DNA of 64,000 bases from Gammaproteobacteria bacterium (GTDB lineage Bacteria > Pseudomonadota > Gammaproteobacteria > Pseudomonadales > Azotimanducaceae), in NCBI GenBank assembly GCA_002708765.1, contig PAPD01000021.1:6358-70357 (forward strand), written 5' to 3'. Made by a program: the position numbers and the translations under genes. Each line of letters starts with the position of its first letter. The first letter of the stretch is position 1. Positions 31,976 to 43,732 of this stretch are shown in pieces. Under the pieces are notes generated by a model. The model was not told the origin of the DNA. It worked only from the letters and a program-made list of their open reading frames with translations, and searched no databases.

Positions 31976-34057
31976 TCAAACAAGACCAACATCTTCAGTA
32001 TTTGTTATCCATCTTCTAATTAAGATTTTTGCTGTTTCTCTGTCTTCTATTAGTAACTTTTCTGCGATTTCTCTGGCTTCCGGCAGCATTTCCTTATCTC
32101 TTAAAAAATCTGCAATTTTTAGTCTTATCTCACCTGATTGTTTAGTTCCAAATATTTCACCAGGGCCTCGTATTTCGAGATCTCTTTCTGCGATAAAAAA
32201 GCCATCATTACTTTCACGCATGACAGTAAGTCTTTGGCGGCTGAGTTCTCCGAGAGGTTGTTTATACAGAAGCAGGCAATGTGATACGTTGCTCCCTCTT
32301 CCAACTCTGCCTCTTAGTTGATGAAGCTGAGCCAGCCCTAATCTCTCGGAATTCTCTATAATCATAAGGCTAGCGTTAGGAACATCGACCCCTACTTCAA
32401 TTACAGTCGTGGAGACTAGGAGATCAACACTGCCTTTTTTAAACTCGTCCATAATTTTTGCCTTGGCATCGGACGAGAGTTTTCCATGCACTAGCGCTAT
32501 CGAAATTTTGGGCAGTCGGTCTTGTAACTCGGCCGCCACTTTTTCAGCGGCTTCACACTCCAGGTGTTCCGATTCAGCAATTAGAGTGCATACCCAATAA
32601 GCCTGTCTCCCTGACTGACAAGCTGCATCAACTTTTGCGATAACTTCGCTCCGTTTATCATTCGACAGCACAGATGTTGAAATTGGCTTTCTCCCTGGAG
32701 GCAGCTCATCTATTGTTGAAACGTCCATTTCAGCGTAGATTCCCATTGAAAGGGTTCTAGGGATAGGCGTAGCTGTCATTATCATCTGATGTGGAGCGAA
32801 ATTTTTCTTAGCGCCCTTCTCTCTTAGAGCTAGTCTTTGATGCACACCGAATCTGTGTTGTTCATCAATAATAACTATTCCCAAAGACTGGAATATTATT
32901 TCTCTTTGAAACAGGGCATGAGTCCCGATTATTACATTAGTTTTTCCGTCTTTTATCCTCTCTATCTGGATTTTTCTGGTTTTTCCTTTTACATTTCCGG
33001 TTAACAGACTTACCTCAATCTTTAAAGGTTCTAGCCAAGCACTGAGAGTATAAAAATGTTGTTCGGCCAGAAGCTCTGTAGGAGCCATAACTGCAGACTG
33101 GAGACCGTTTTCGTGGGTATGAATAGCAGCAAGCGCCGCTAGCACAGTTTTTCCTGATCCCACATCGCCTTGAATTAGCCTTAGCATTGGATGCTTTTGC
33201 ATCATGTCATTAGAGATTTCTTTTGCGACGCGAGATTGAGCTCCTGTGAGCTTGAAGCCGAGAGAGCGGATAGCCTTTTTGTATTTGGATCCGGGGTTAG
33301 AGTGCCCAGGCGCTTTAAGTTTCTTTAGCTCGTCTCGGATCAGTCTTGAATAGGTCTGGTGCGCTGTTAGTTCATCAAGAGATAATGTTTTTTGTGCTGG
33401 ATGTTCTCCTTGCATGAGTAGATCTGCATTTGCTCCAGGCGGAGGCTTGTGCAGATATTGAATTGCCTCAGATATATCTATCCCCGATTTTCTATTAATT
33501 AAGTTCTGTATTGGTACTTTTTTAAGATATAACAGAGCTTCTGCCACTATTTTTCGGTATCGAGATTGAGTTATGCCCTCGGTTAAGGGATAAATTGGTG
33601 TCAGGTGCTCGTTTGGCGAAGTGTCGATATCTATGTTGGCGTATTCTGGGTGATATATTTCTAGTCCACTGGCTCCTTTTCTTGCTTCTCCGTAACATCT
33701 TATTTTTTTTTTAGAATCTAACTTTGCTTGCTGGGATTTAGAAAAATAATAGAACCTGAGCCCTATTCTCCCTGTGTTATCCTCAAGAAATGCTAGAAGA
33801 CTGCGTCGTCGACCAAAAATAATCTTGGTTTCGCTAATAATTCCTTCTAGGAGATAACTACTTCCTGCCGTCACCGAAGCGATGGTGGAGACAGTTGTTC
33901 TGTCTTCGTATCTGAAAGGAAGATGAAAAAGCAAATCTTCGGCTGTATTTATGCCTATTCTGGAAAGCTTCGCGCTTAGGCTGGGACCGACACCTTTTAG
34001 TGCCTCGATCGGTAATCCCTTAGGGTAGCTCGACCAATCCGATTTTCTCAATCGCAT
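31976..34057 (-). CDS. recG: ATP-dependent DNA helicase RecG
   Basis: Branch-migration helicase of 693 aa that regresses stalled forks and processes R-loops. It has the N-terminal wedge domain (ALKGVGPSLSAKL at the start), then LIQGDVGSGKTVLAA (Walker A), IIDEQHRFGVHQR (DEQH box), MTATPIPRTL (motif III), LLVSTTVIEVGVDVPNASLM and QLHQLRGRVGRG (motif VI), and a RecG-type C-terminus. Length is full. It overlaps ridA by 10 bases and is the last gene of the block yicC-gmk-rpoZ-spoT-ridA-recG. Confidence 0.97.
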   Translation of the reverse strand: MRLRKSDWSSYPKGLPIEALKGVGPSLSAKLSRIGINTAEDLLFHLPFRYEDRTTVSTIASVTAGSSYLLEGIISETKIIFGRRRSLLAFLEDNTGRIGLRFYYFSKSQQAKLDSKKKIRCYGEARKGASGLEIYHPEYANIDIDTSPNEHLTPIYPLTEGITQSRYRKIVAEALLYLKKVPIQNLINRKSGIDISEAIQYLHKPPPGANADLLMQGEHPAQKTLSLDELTAHQTYSRLIRDELKKLKAPGHSNPGSKYKKAIRSLGFKLTGAQSRVAKEISNDMMQKHPMLRLIQGDVGSGKTVLAALAAIHTHENGLQSAVMAPTELLAEQHFYTLSAWLEPLKIEVSLLTGNVKGKTRKIQIERIKDGKTNVIIGTHALFQREIIFQSLGIVIIDEQHRFGVHQRLALREKGAKKNFAPHQMIMTATPIPRTLSMGIYAEMDVSTIDELPPGRKPISTSVLSNDKRSEVIAKVDAACQSGRQAYWVCTLIAESEHLECEAAEKVAAELQDRLPKISIALVHGKLSSDAKAKIMDEFKKGSVDLLVSTTVIEVGVDVPNASLMIIENSERLGLAQLHQLRGRVGRGSNVSHCLLLYKQPLGELSRQRLTVMRESNDGFFIAERDLEIRGPGEIFGTKQSGEIRLKIADFLRDKEMLPEAREIAEKLLIEDRETAKILIRRWITNTEDVGLV

Positions 34058-34428
34058 TTAGCAATCGCATCGATTTCGATAATAGCCCCCTTAGGGAGAG
34101 CTGAAACTTCGAGCGTGGCCCTAGCAGGATAAGGTTTCTCAAAAATCTCTTCCATCCTTTTATTTACCAGATCAAAGTTTTCTAGATTAGTGAGGTAGAT
34201 ATTTAACTTCAGAATATCGTTGAGTCCGCCCCCGGCCTCTACAAGAATTGATTCGATATTAGTGAATACTTTATCTATTTGTTGATTCGCGTCAGAATTT
34301 TCGATCGAAGATTCACCGGGAGCTAAAGCAATCTGGCCGCTGAGATATAACAATCCTTTATGTTCGATTGCTTGGCTATAGGGCCCTATTGCGGAAGGAG
34401 CATTTTTTGTAGAGACTGGTATTTTCAT
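34048..34428 (-). CDS. ridA: RidA-family enamine/imine deaminase
   Basis: A 126-aa YjgF/YER057c/UK114-family protein that hydrolyses reactive 2-aminoacrylate formed by PLP enzymes. Seen are APSAIGPYSQAI, LLYLSGQIALAP, the substrate-binding Arg in PYPARATLEVSALPKGA, and the catalytic Glu near IEIDAIA. Its start codon overlaps the spoT stop by one base and its end overlaps recG, matching the spoT-ridA-recG order of Pseudomonas-type genomes. Confidence 0.95.
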   Translation of the reverse strand: MKIPVSTKNAPSAIGPYSQAIEHKGLLYLSGQIALAPGESSIENSDANQQIDKVFTNIESILVEAGGGLNDILKLNIYLTNLENFDLVNKRMEEIFEKPYPARATLEVSALPKGAIIEIDAIAKCD

Positions 34429-36533
34429 TAATTTCTTGCTCTAACAATGCGATTTATACCTTTAATAGTTCTCATTTTTTTTATTACTGCAGCAAGATGA
34501 ATTCGGTCTTTGACATTTATTACTGTGTTAACGATACCGAGATGGGCATCTTTCTCAAGAAAGTTAATACGCTCTATATTTGCATTTGCATTTGTTACAG
34601 CCGAAGCTATAACCGCAATTATACTTCGGTCGTGTTCTAGTTCCACCCGAAGTTCTACAGAAAATTCTTGATCCAGGCTCGAAGCCCATCTTACTTCCAT
34701 TATTTCCTGCGGCCTTTCAAGGAAATCTGCCATGTTTTTGCAAGCGTCTATATGTATGACGATACCCCTTCCCGCTGATAAGTGACCAATAATAGAATCC
34801 CCGGGCAGAGGCCAGCAGCATTTCCCATAGCTCACTACCATTCCCTCTGTTCCTTTTATCGCAAGCGGTCCAACTTCAGAAAAAATATGATCGTTTTCAG
34901 ATGTGCCTTTTAGTCTACTTGCTATTAAGCTGGCCATCTGATTCCCAAGGCCTATTTCGGTAAGTAGACTTTCCATACTGGAAATATCTCTCTCATCTAA
35001 AATTGTTTGAAGTAAGTTGGGATTAACGCTATCCAAAGTTAGATCATATTGCCGTAAAGTCTCTTCGAGAAGCCGTCGTCCAAGAGCCATAGCTTCGGTT
35101 TGCTGCTGCTGCTTTAGGGTGTTTCTAATTCCACCTCTTGCCTTGCCTGTGACGACAAAATTAAGCCAGCTTGGGTCTGGTCGCGCGCCCGGTGCACGGA
35201 TTATCTCTACCGTTTGTCCTGATTCAAGTGTCGCCGAGAGCGGCGCGAGCCTTCTATCTATTCGACAAGCAATACATGCGTTTCCTATGTCAGTGTGGAC
35301 AGCGTAAGCAAAATCAATCGGTGTAGCTCCTTGCGGTAGATCGAAAATTTCCCCAGTTGGAGAGAACACGTATACATCATCCGGAAACAAATCGATTTTG
35401 ACGTTTTCTATAAACTCGAGCGAATCTCCTGCATTTTTTTGTATTTCTAGGAGTCCTTTCATCCACTCTATTGCTCTCCCGCGTGATCTAGTTGCGGATT
35501 CATCGGTCGTCTTGTAAAGGTAATGGCCAGCTATACCGTTATTGGCAAAGGTTTCCATATCTTTAGTCCGGATCTGAATTTCTATCGGTATTCCGTGCAT
35601 TCCAAAAAGAGTGGTGTGAAGTGATTGGTACCCATTGGCTTTTGGGATTGCGATATAGTCTTTAAATCTAGCAGATACTGGCTTGTATAAATTATGAACT
35701 GCTCCCAATGAACGATAACAGTCATCAACTTCATCGACGACAATTCGGAATGCGTATACATCCATTATCTCGCTAAATGATTTTCTTTTGTTTCTCATTT
35801 TTTCGTAGATACTGAAAAGATGTTTTTCTCGACCAAAAACTTTCCCAGAAAGGTTGAGCCGCTCTAAGCATGTTTCGATTGATTTCTTTATTTGCTCCAC
35901 GATCTCGGTTCGATTGCCCCGAGCTTTTTTTACTGCTTTCCCTATCATTGAAGAGCGCATGGGATACATTGCTTTAAATCCTAACTCTTCAAACTCTACT
36001 CTAAGGTTATTCATTCCCAACCTTAACGCTATGGGGGCATAAATCTCTATTGTTTCCTTAGCGATTCGGCGGCGCTTTTCAGGGTCCAGATATCCCAAGG
36101 TTCGCATATTATGGAGTCTGTCCGCGAGCTTTACTAAAATAACTCTGATGTCTTTTGTCATCGCCAGAGTCATTTTTTGAAAATTTTCGGCTTGTGCTTC
36201 AGCTCTAGACTGGAAAACTATTTCAAGCTTGCTAACACCATCTACTAGTTCCGCGACTTCATCATCGAATTCCTGTCCAAGGGTATGCTTGGGGATACTG
36301 GTATCCTCGATTACATCGTGCAGGAGCGCTGCCATCAAGCATTGATGATCCATATGCATTTCTGCAAGAATCTTAGCCACGGCTAAAGGGTGGGTTATAT
36401 ATGCTTCCCCAGATTTTCTTTTCTGGCCATCATGAGCTTCGCTTGCGAAGTGATAGGCCTTCACGACCTGATTAACTTGGTTTGGTTCTAGGTAACTTTT
36501 GAGATCTTTTGATAGTGCGGCGATATCAGTCAT
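34428..36533 (-). CDS. spoT: Bifunctional (p)ppGpp synthetase/hydrolase SpoT
   Basis: About 701 aa. The hydrolase domain has the HD metal motif in MAALLHDVIEDT; the synthetase domain contains IMDVYAFRIVVDEVDD, FKDYIAIPKANGYQSLHTTL and PIEIQIRT. A TGS domain (DVYVFSPTGEIFDLPQGATP) and a C-terminal ACT domain follow. The intact HD pair marks it as SpoT/Rel-like, not the hydrolase-dead RelA. The track starts at 36542; I prefer the ATG at 36533 because AAAGAGA is better spaced to it. The protein balances growth and starvation responses. It follows rpoZ by about 80 bases. Confidence 0.96.
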   Translation of the reverse strand: MTDIAALSKDLKSYLEPNQVNQVVKAYHFASEAHDGQKRKSGEAYITHPLAVAKILAEMHMDHQCLMAALLHDVIEDTSIPKHTLGQEFDDEVAELVDGVSKLEIVFQSRAEAQAENFQKMTLAMTKDIRVILVKLADRLHNMRTLGYLDPEKRRRIAKETIEIYAPIALRLGMNNLRVEFEELGFKAMYPMRSSMIGKAVKKARGNRTEIVEQIKKSIETCLERLNLSGKVFGREKHLFSIYEKMRNKRKSFSEIMDVYAFRIVVDEVDDCYRSLGAVHNLYKPVSARFKDYIAIPKANGYQSLHTTLFGMHGIPIEIQIRTKDMETFANNGIAGHYLYKTTDESATRSRGRAIEWMKGLLEIQKNAGDSLEFIENVKIDLFPDDVYVFSPTGEIFDLPQGATPIDFAYAVHTDIGNACIACRIDRRLAPLSATLESGQTVEIIRAPGARPDPSWLNFVVTGKARGGIRNTLKQQQQTEAMALGRRLLEETLRQYDLTLDSVNPNLLQTILDERDISSMESLLTEIGLGNQMASLIASRLKGTSENDHIFSEVGPLAIKGTEGMVVSYGKCCWPLPGDSIIGHLSAGRGIVIHIDACKNMADFLERPQEIMEVRWASSLDQEFSVELRVELEHDRSIIAVIASAVTNANANIERINFLEKDAHLGIVNTVINVKDRIHLAAVIKKMRTIKGINRIVRARN

Positions 36534-36613
36534 CGCTTCCATTCTCTTTAATACGAAACAATGCCAGAACTTTTTTTGCTGTATTTACAAGGAATGCAGC
36601 AAAAGAAGTTTGC

Positions 36614-36898
36614 TTATATTGAGTTAAAGTCTTTCTCGTTTTGCTCAAGCCCTTCTTGAACCGCTGAAAGTGCAAGGGCTTCAGTTTCTTCCTGAGTTGG
36701 CTCATTTAATATTGATGCGTTTACTAATCCATCTGCAATTTCTCGGAGAGCAAGTACAGTTGGCTTGTCGTTTTCTATGGTTACCAAAGGTTCTTTGCCC
36801 CCAGTAGCAATCTGACGAGCTCTCTTGCTGGAAACCATTACTAACTCGAACCGGTTATCCACGTTTTCTAGACAATCTTCTACTGTAACTCGTGCCAT
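36614..36898 (-). CDS. rpoZ: RNA polymerase omega subunit
   Basis: Small accessory subunit of 94 aa that helps fold and retain beta' and forms part of a ppGpp site. The N-terminus [20 protein letters not shown] and [10 protein letters not shown] are typical omega. The track start (36985) adds 29 unrelated residues; the ATG at 36898, preceded by GGGGGGA, begins the real protein. Its place directly before spoT is the usual gammaproteobacterial arrangement. Confidence 0.96.
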   Translation of the reverse strand: MARVTVEDCLENVDNRFELVMVSSKRARQIATGGKEPLVTIENDKPTVLALREIADGLVNASILNEPTQEETEALALSAVQEGLEQNEKDFNSI

Positions 36899-36996
36899 TT
36901 TCCCCCCGGAGAATTGATAGCAAAATAGGAAACATAAGTACATCGAACAGTGAGCAAGTGTATCGTCAACCAGCTTAATAGACAACAGAATGGGAG

Positions 36997-37626
36997 TTAA
37001 TTAGTTAGATTAGTAATTAGGTCTTTTAAATGAATCACCTGTTTCTCTCTAACAAACTGCTCCCCATTTCCATGAATTATCTGAGAGAGAGATTCAAGAG
37101 CTAGATCAAAAACATTATTCTCGATAAGAAAATCAAAATTTGTCCATTTAGAGGATTCGGCAATCGCTTGCTGCATTCTTTTTTCTACTATTTCTTCACT
37201 ATCTTGAGCTCTAGTTTTTAATCTAGTTCGAAGAGCTTCTAATGAAGGAGGCAGGATAAATATTGACTGAGCCCCCGCAAATTTGTTTCTTACTTGTAAA
37301 GCCCCTTGCCAATCTATCTCCAGGATTAGTGTTTTCCCATTGTCTAGGATTCGCTGAGCTTCCTCAAAACTTGTTCCATAGGAGTGCCCAAATACTTCTG
37401 CACTCTCCAGGAATCCTTGTCTCGATTGAATTCTGGAGAATTCTGTCTCTGAGACAAAGTGGTAATCTTTGCCCTCTATCTCGCCCTCTCTTTTCGCTCT
37501 TGTGGTGTGAGAAACAGCAGCTCTACAGCCATCTGTTTTTTCAATCAATGCTTTAACAAGAGATGTTTTCCCAGCTCCTGAAGGTGCAGATATGATAAAA
37601 AAATTAAGTTTGTTCGAGGAGGACAT
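36997..37626 (-). CDS. gmk: Guanylate kinase
   Basis: Phosphorylates GMP to GDP. About 209 aa with the P-loop [15 protein letters not shown], then [20 protein letters not shown] (GMP site) and [15 protein letters not shown]. The track start at 37638 is a TTG; I placed it at the ATG 37626. The stretch between TTG and ATG overlaps the yicC stop. It lies between yicC and rpoZ, as in most gammaproteobacteria. Confidence 0.96.
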   Translation of the reverse strand: MSSSNKLNFFIISAPSGAGKTSLVKALIEKTDGCRAAVSHTTRAKREGEIEGKDYHFVSETEFSRIQSRQGFLESAEVFGHSYGTSFEEAQRILDNGKTLILEIDWQGALQVRNKFAGAQSIFILPPSLEALRTRLKTRAQDSEEIVEKRMQQAIAESSKWTNFDFLIENNVFDLALESLSQIIHGNGEQFVREKQVIHLKDLITNLTN

Positions 37627-37630
37627 CTTT

Positions 37631-38479
37631 CTATTCAATATTTTGTACCTGTTCTCGTATTTGTTCGATTATGACTTTGAGATCTAAGGTATTATTTGTA
37701 GTAGAGAGCGCATGTGACTTTGAAGAAATTGTATTTGCCTCTCTGTTAAGTTCCTGCATCAGAAAGTCTAACCTTCTTCCTACCGGTTCTTGAAGGGATA
37801 AATTTCTGTTAACTTCCTTAATATGAGAATTTAGCCGATCGAGTTCCTCTTCGATATCAGTCTTTTGTATAAGGAAAACGAGCTCTTGTTCAAATCGGTC
37901 ATGATCCACTTGTATCTTTAAATTTTTTAGTCTTGCTTGCATTTTCTTTTCTTGTGCTTTATGTATTTTCGGCACTTCTTCTTTTAGATTTGCAACTATC
38001 TTTCCGATTTCATTTGTTTTGTTTCTTAACACTCCTGCAATTACTTTGCCCTCTCGTTTTCGCATCTTAACGATTTCAGCTACCGCTTTAGAAAACCCTT
38101 TTCTTACTTCGGAGTGTAGAATTTTTTCGTTTTCTTTTGTTTTAATTAGACCTGGCCATCGAAGCACCGATAAGACATCACCCACATTTTCAATTCCGAT
38201 TTTATGCTGAACTTTGGTCATCAGTTTCTGGAGGGCTTCCAGTAGAGGTTCATTGATTGATAACTCTGGAAGTAGATTTAACTCATTTAATTTTAATGAG
38301 CATTCTATTTTCCCCCTTTCAATATGACCTCTAACTATATCTGATAAGTCCATTTCAAGTTCCCTCAAGCTATCGGGGATCCGAAAAGAAATATCGAGAT
38401 AGCGATGGTTAATTGATCTGATTTCCCAAGTCGCAGCAACATTAGAAATTCTTGCGAACGCCGTCATGCTTCTAATCAT
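37631..38479 (-). CDS. yicC: YicC-family endoribonuclease
   Basis: About 282 aa, YicC/YloC family. The N-terminus MIRSMTAFAR and WEIRSINHRYLDISFRIP are highly conserved, and the C-terminus ends with the DUF1732 part LDFLMQELNREANTISSKS. Members act as endoribonucleases on RNA, with effects on small RNAs. The track begins at a TTG at 38482; the ATG next to it gives the family's normal N-terminus. It is divergent from rph, as in many gammaproteobacteria. Confidence 0.94.
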   Translation of the reverse strand: MIRSMTAFARISNVAATWEIRSINHRYLDISFRIPDSLRELEMDLSDIVRGHIERGKIECSLKLNELNLLPELSINEPLLEALQKLMTKVQHKIGIENVGDVLSVLRWPGLIKTKENEKILHSEVRKGFSKAVAEIVKMRKREGKVIAGVLRNKTNEIGKIVANLKEEVPKIHKAQEKKMQARLKNLKIQVDHDRFEQELVFLIQKTDIEEELDRLNSHIKEVNRNLSLQEPVGRRLDFLMQELNREANTISSKSHALSTTNNTLDLKVIIEQIREQVQNIE

Positions 38480-38511
38480 CAAAGAGTTCGTCCATGCAGA
38501 TTGATAAATAG

Positions 38512-38517
38512 TATAAT
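38512..38517 (+). promoter_or_regulatory. Consensus -10 element for rph-pyrE
   Basis: TATAAT at 38512-38517 is a perfect sigma-70 -10 hexamer 26 bases before the rph ATG. The matching -35 (CGTCCA at 17-base spacing) is poor. AGGGGA near the ATG is a good ribosome-binding site. This probably drives rph-pyrE. Confidence 0.4.
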
Positions 38518-38543
38518 AGACTTTTGGATTAGGGGAATAAATT

Positions 38544-39251
38544 ATGCCAAGGTTAGTTTCTAGAGAGCCTGATCAGATGAGAGAGATATCGATTCAGAGA
38601 GACTTTATAAAACATGCGGAAGGGTCCGTGCTCATAAGTTTTGGAGATACCCGAGTTGTCTGCACAGCGAGCATTGAGAATGGAGTTCCTTCTTTCATGA
38701 GAGGCAGTGGTGCAGGATGGATAACTTCAGAATATGGTATGTTACCTAGATCAACCGGGGAACGCATGGCTAGAGAGGCATCTAAGGGCAAGCAGAGCGG
38801 AAGAACTCAGGAAATTCAGCGACTGATCGGGCGATCTCTTAGAGCAGCTGTAGATTTAAAAACGCTAGGAGAAATGACTATAAAAATAGATTGCGATGTT
38901 ATTCAAGCGGACGGCGGGACTCGAACTGCGTCAATAACCGGAGCGTGTATTGCTCTTTTTGATGCGCTGAAGAATTTCGGTAGCCCTGCTAAAACTCAAT
39001 TAATATCTGCAATTTCGGTTGGAATAGTAAATGGTGAGCCCGTTTTGGATCTAGAATATTTAGAGGATTCGAATGCAGATACGGATATGAATGTAGTTGT
39101 TGCTGAAGACGGAAGATTTATTGAGATTCAGGGTACAGCAGAAAATGAGCCTTTCAGTGATCGTGAACTCATGGCGATGCTCGTCTTAGCTCAAAAAGGA
39201 GCAAAAGAGTTGATAAATCTTCAACGAAAAGTTTTATCGGAGCCAAGATAG
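38544..39251 (+). CDS. rph: RNase PH
   Basis: Phosphorolytic 3' exoribonuclease that trims tRNA precursors, 235 aa. The N-terminal [10 protein letters not shown]-type start is seen ([12 protein letters not shown]), with [30 protein letters not shown] and the substrate-binding [13 protein letters not shown]. The protein is complete, unlike the frameshifted rph of E. coli K-12. pyrE begins at the base following its stop. Confidence 0.96.
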   Translation: MPRLVSREPDQMREISIQRDFIKHAEGSVLISFGDTRVVCTASIENGVPSFMRGSGAGWITSEYGMLPRSTGERMAREASKGKQSGRTQEIQRLIGRSLRAAVDLKTLGEMTIKIDCDVIQADGGTRTASITGACIALFDALKNFGSPAKTQLISAISVGIVNGEPVLDLEYLEDSNADTDMNVVVAEDGRFIEIQGTAENEPFSDRELMAMLVLAQKGAKELINLQRKVLSEPR

Positions 39252-39905
39252 ATGCTATCAGTTTATAAGCGGGAGTTTATCGACCTGGCATTGTCTAAGG
39301 GTGTATTAAAGTTTGGCGAATTTACGTTGAAGTCTGGCAGGGTTAGCCCTTATTTCTTTAATATCGGAGATATTTCTTCGGGTAATAGTATTTCTCGTAT
39401 TGGGAAGTGCTATGCCGATCTTATTCAAAGTTCCTCTTCCGGCGCTGATTTTCTTTTCGGTCCCGCCTATAAAGGTATTCCCTTAGTTGTCGCTACGAGT
39501 ATTGCGCTTTTAAAATATTACGATACAGATATTTCGTATGCGTTTAATAGAAAGGAAAGGAAAGATCATGGAGAAGGAGGGGAAATTATCGGACAGAGAC
39601 CTTCTGGCAATGTGCTTATTCTTGATGATGTTATTTCAGCAGGAACGTCTATTCGAGAAGCCTACAAGATATGCAAAAGAAGTGGTGCTAACCCCGTGGG
39701 TGTTATTGTTTCGATTGATCGACAGGAGACTGGTTTGAATAATCTATCTGCGATAGAAGAATTAGAAGAAGAACTAAATATAGAGATTTTCAGTATAGTT
39801 AGCCTGGACGATATCATTCAATATCTAGAACAGAATGGAAATTTTCAGAAACAGTTAGCTAGCATCCAGAGATATCAAGGAGAGTATGGGGTAGGTTCTA
39901 GGTGA
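39252..39905 (+). CDS. pyrE: Orotate phosphoribosyltransferase
   Basis: Pyrimidine synthesis enzyme converting orotate and PRPP to OMP. It is 217 aa with FGEFTLKSGRVSPYFFNIG, the catalytic loop RKERKDHGEGG and the PRPP-binding VLILDDVISAGTS. It starts immediately after rph. It converges with slmA nine bases later, leaving no space for a terminator of its own. Confidence 0.97.
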   Translation: MLSVYKREFIDLALSKGVLKFGEFTLKSGRVSPYFFNIGDISSGNSISRIGKCYADLIQSSSSGADFLFGPAYKGIPLVVATSIALLKYYDTDISYAFNRKERKDHGEGGEIIGQRPSGNVLILDDVISAGTSIREAYKICKRSGANPVGVIVSIDRQETGLNNLSAIEELEEELNIEIFSIVSLDDIIQYLEQNGNFQKQLASIQRYQGEYGVGSR

Positions 39906-39914
39906 TATATAATT

Positions 39915-40535
39915 CTATACTTCTTTGAAAATATTTCTGGAAAGCGTGTCCCATTGGGAATCCAAGTCCTGGGTAGGTAGACGGGTGAAGTCACTTCGGA
40001 CATATTGTCCTATCTTCCCTTCTAAAAAAGAAATTAGTAGGTTAGCGTAAATACTAGGGTTGGCTTCGAGTGCAGTATGCTGGACCAACACAATCTCTTT
40101 TAATACCTGTTTGATTTGAACTTCGATTCTCTCAAACAACTGGTTAACTCTATGTCGAAGCCGTTCTGTTTCTCCTGTTAAAGCATCGCCTGTTAAGACT
40201 CGGCTGATACCAGGATTTTTTTCAGAAAAAGTTAAAACGAGAATAACTATTCCCCGGCATTTGCTAGATGAATTGTTTTCCTCGTTAAGAATTTTCGATA
40301 TTCGTGAAAAAAGAGTGTTCTCGACGAACTCTAGTAAACTATCAAACATTTTTGCTTTGCTTGGAAAATGTCTATAAAGAGCTGCCTCTGACACTCCAAC
40401 TTCTTTTGCTAGACCAGCTGTTGTTATTCTGCTGCCGGGATTATTCTCCAAAATTGAAGCGAGAGATTGAAGAATTTGTGCTTTCCTTGAAGGTTCAGGA
40501 ATTGTCTCAGCTCCATTCTCTTTATTATCTATCAT
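39915..40535 (-). CDS. slmA: Nucleoid occlusion factor SlmA (TetR family)
   Basis: A 206-aa TetR-type protein that, bound to chromosomal sites, blocks FtsZ ring assembly over the nucleoid. The HTH reads RITTAGLAKEVGVSEAALYRHFPSKAKMF, matching SlmA closely, and RHRVNQLFERIE and ISFLEGKIGQYVRS agree with its FtsZ-contact half. Its position between argB and pyrE fits the dut-slmA-pyrE neighbourhood known in gammaproteobacteria. It shares a convergent end with pyrE. Confidence 0.93.
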   Translation of the reverse strand: MIDNKENGAETIPEPSRKAQILQSLASILENNPGSRITTAGLAKEVGVSEAALYRHFPSKAKMFDSLLEFVENTLFSRISKILNEENNSSSKCRGIVILVLTFSEKNPGISRVLTGDALTGETERLRHRVNQLFERIEVQIKQVLKEIVLVQHTALEANPSIYANLLISFLEGKIGQYVRSDFTRLPTQDLDSQWDTLSRNIFKEV

Positions 40536-40582
40536 GTCATGAATTCCTGTTTTTTTTAAACCCTAACGGACGGATTAGTAGT

Positions 40583-41923
<1,341 letters not shown>

Positions 41924-41943
<20 letters not shown>

Positions 41944-43159
41944 CAGTTCCGAACCCAGCTAGTTGCTCCGATATGATTTCTATAAGGTTTCGGGCCAATT
42001 GCGTTTTGTTGGCCTTGGGCAGATTTATAGACGTTTTGGGAGTAAGGACGGTTGCTTCGTTAAGGTCGCTGTTGAATCCGATTTCAGAATCACTCACATC
42101 GTTAGCGACTATCATATCCAGCTTTTTTTCCTTTAGCTTGGAGTTTGCGTTCTCTAATAAATTCTCTGTTTCAGCAGCAAATCCAACCGTGAAAAGATGA
42201 TTTCCCTTAATTTTAGTTACTTCGGATAGGATGTCTGGAGTTCTGGAGAGCTCAATAGTTAGATTCCCATTTACATTCTTTTTTATCTTATTAGGGGCAG
42301 TGAGTTTTGTTTTAAAATCTGCCACTGCTGCTACGGAAATAAAAACATCAGTTCCAGGAACTTGGTCTAGAACTGCATCAAGCATTTGCCCTGCTGATTC
42401 TACCTTAATTAATTGAGCTCTATCAGGTTTAGGGAGATTCGTAGGCCCTGATATCAGAACAACGTTTGCCCCTGCTTCTGCGGCGGCTTCCGCAATCGCA
42501 TATCCCTGTTTGCCGGAGCTATGGTTGCTAATATATCGAATTGGATCGATTGCTTCTCGGGTCGGTCCGGCCGTAACGACAACTTTTTTCCCCGATAACA
42601 CTCCTGTTTCAAACAATTCGCAAGCCAATAAAATGATGTCTGGAACATCCAATAATCTTCCGACCCCAGTTTCTCCGCACGCTTGCTCTCCTTCTCCGGG
42701 CGCAAATACAGAAATACCGACTGATTTTGTTTGAGCCAAGTTCTTTTGGGTAACCTCTTTCTCCCACATGCTACGATTCATTGCGGGAGCAATTGCTACT
42801 TTGCAATCGGCTGCTAGGCATATCGCGGTAAGCAAATCATCGCCTCTTCCCTGTGCCAGACGAGATATAAAATTGGCGGAAGCTGGAGCTATAAGGATTA
42901 AATCCGCCCATCGCGCAAGTTCTATGTGTCCCATGGCCGATTCCGTTTCTGGGTCCAGTAGATCAAGATGAACGGGATTTTTTGACAAAGCCTGCAGGGT
43001 TAGCGGGGTTATGAATTCTTGTGCCGCTGCCGTCATTGCAGTCCGTACCTCCGCTCCTTCATCCTGGAGTCGACGGCAAATTTCGGCACTTTTGTATGCT
43101 GCTATCCCTCCTGTTACCCCTAGGAGCACTCTCTTGTTTGTTAACTGATTGGATATCAT
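41924..43159 (-). CDS. coaBC: Bifunctional phosphopantothenoylcysteine decarboxylase / PPC synthetase
   Basis: Two consecutive steps in coenzyme A synthesis. The N-terminal flavoprotein half (CoaC) shows [31 protein letters not shown] (with the Asn of the decarboxylase) and [13 protein letters not shown] with the active-site Cys. The C-terminal half (CoaB) shows [27 protein letters not shown] and the mid AAVADF and KIKK elements. The track start at 43297 adds 46 unrelated residues; homology starts at ATG 43159, giving 411 aa. It heads the coaBC-dut-argB-slmA block and is divergent from rpmB. Confidence 0.96.
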
Positions 43160-43334
43160 TTTTGAAATCTTGGTTAAGGCCCTGAAGAGGGCATGGCGCG
43201 AGTGTATACTCACTATTCTAGCTTTTTTTTTCCTGTTTTTGTCAAATTTATTGAAGAAGATTGTTCGATTTGCTATAAACGCTTTTCTTTGATTCAACCA
43301 GCCAAGTAGAATTTTCCAAATAGGGGCTTTAACA

Positions 43335-43571
43335 ATGTCTAAAGAGTGTCAGGTAACAGGGAAGCGGTCTGTGACTGGAAACAATGTTTCTCATGCCCAT
43401 AATAAAACTCGGAGGCGTTTTTTACCCAATATTCATTATCATAGATTCTGGTTAGAAAGCGAAAACAGGTTTGTAAAGCTTCGAGTATCAGCTAAAGGTA
43501 TGCGAATTATAGATAAGTTAGGAATTGATAAAGTTGTTAGTGACATACGATCGCGCGGAGGAAAAGTTTAG
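43335..43571 (+). CDS. rpmB: 50S ribosomal protein L28
   Basis: Large-subunit protein of 78 aa. The N-terminal [28 protein letters not shown] is the L28 signature, and the C-terminal part is [15 protein letters not shown]. It starts 175 bases from coaBC in the divergent spacer. rpmG follows after one base, as in most gammaproteobacteria. Confidence 0.98.
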   Translation: MSKECQVTGKRSVTGNNVSHAHNKTRRRFLPNIHYHRFWLESENRFVKLRVSAKGMRIIDKLGIDKVVSDIRSRGGKV

Positions 43572-43572
43572 A

Positions 43573-43728
43573 ATGAGAGAAAAAATTAGATTAAATTCAT
43601 CAGCTGGAACCGGACATTTTTACACAACAACAAAAAATAAAAAAAATACGCCTGAGAAAATGGAAATAAAAAAGTTTGATCCTGTAGCTAGGGCTCATGT
43701 TTTATATAAGGAAGCTAAAATCAAGTAG
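43573..43728 (+). CDS. rpmG: 50S ribosomal protein L33
   Basis: A 51-aa protein. [20 protein letters not shown] and [19 protein letters not shown] are the L33 pattern. The zinc-ribbon cysteines of some L33 forms are absent (C- form). The track starts at 43525 inside rpmB; I set the start at ATG 43573, right after the rpmB stop. Confidence 0.97.
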   Translation: MREKIRLNSSAGTGHFYTTTKNKKNTPEKMEIKKFDPVARAHVLYKEAKIK

Positions 43729-43732
43729 TTTT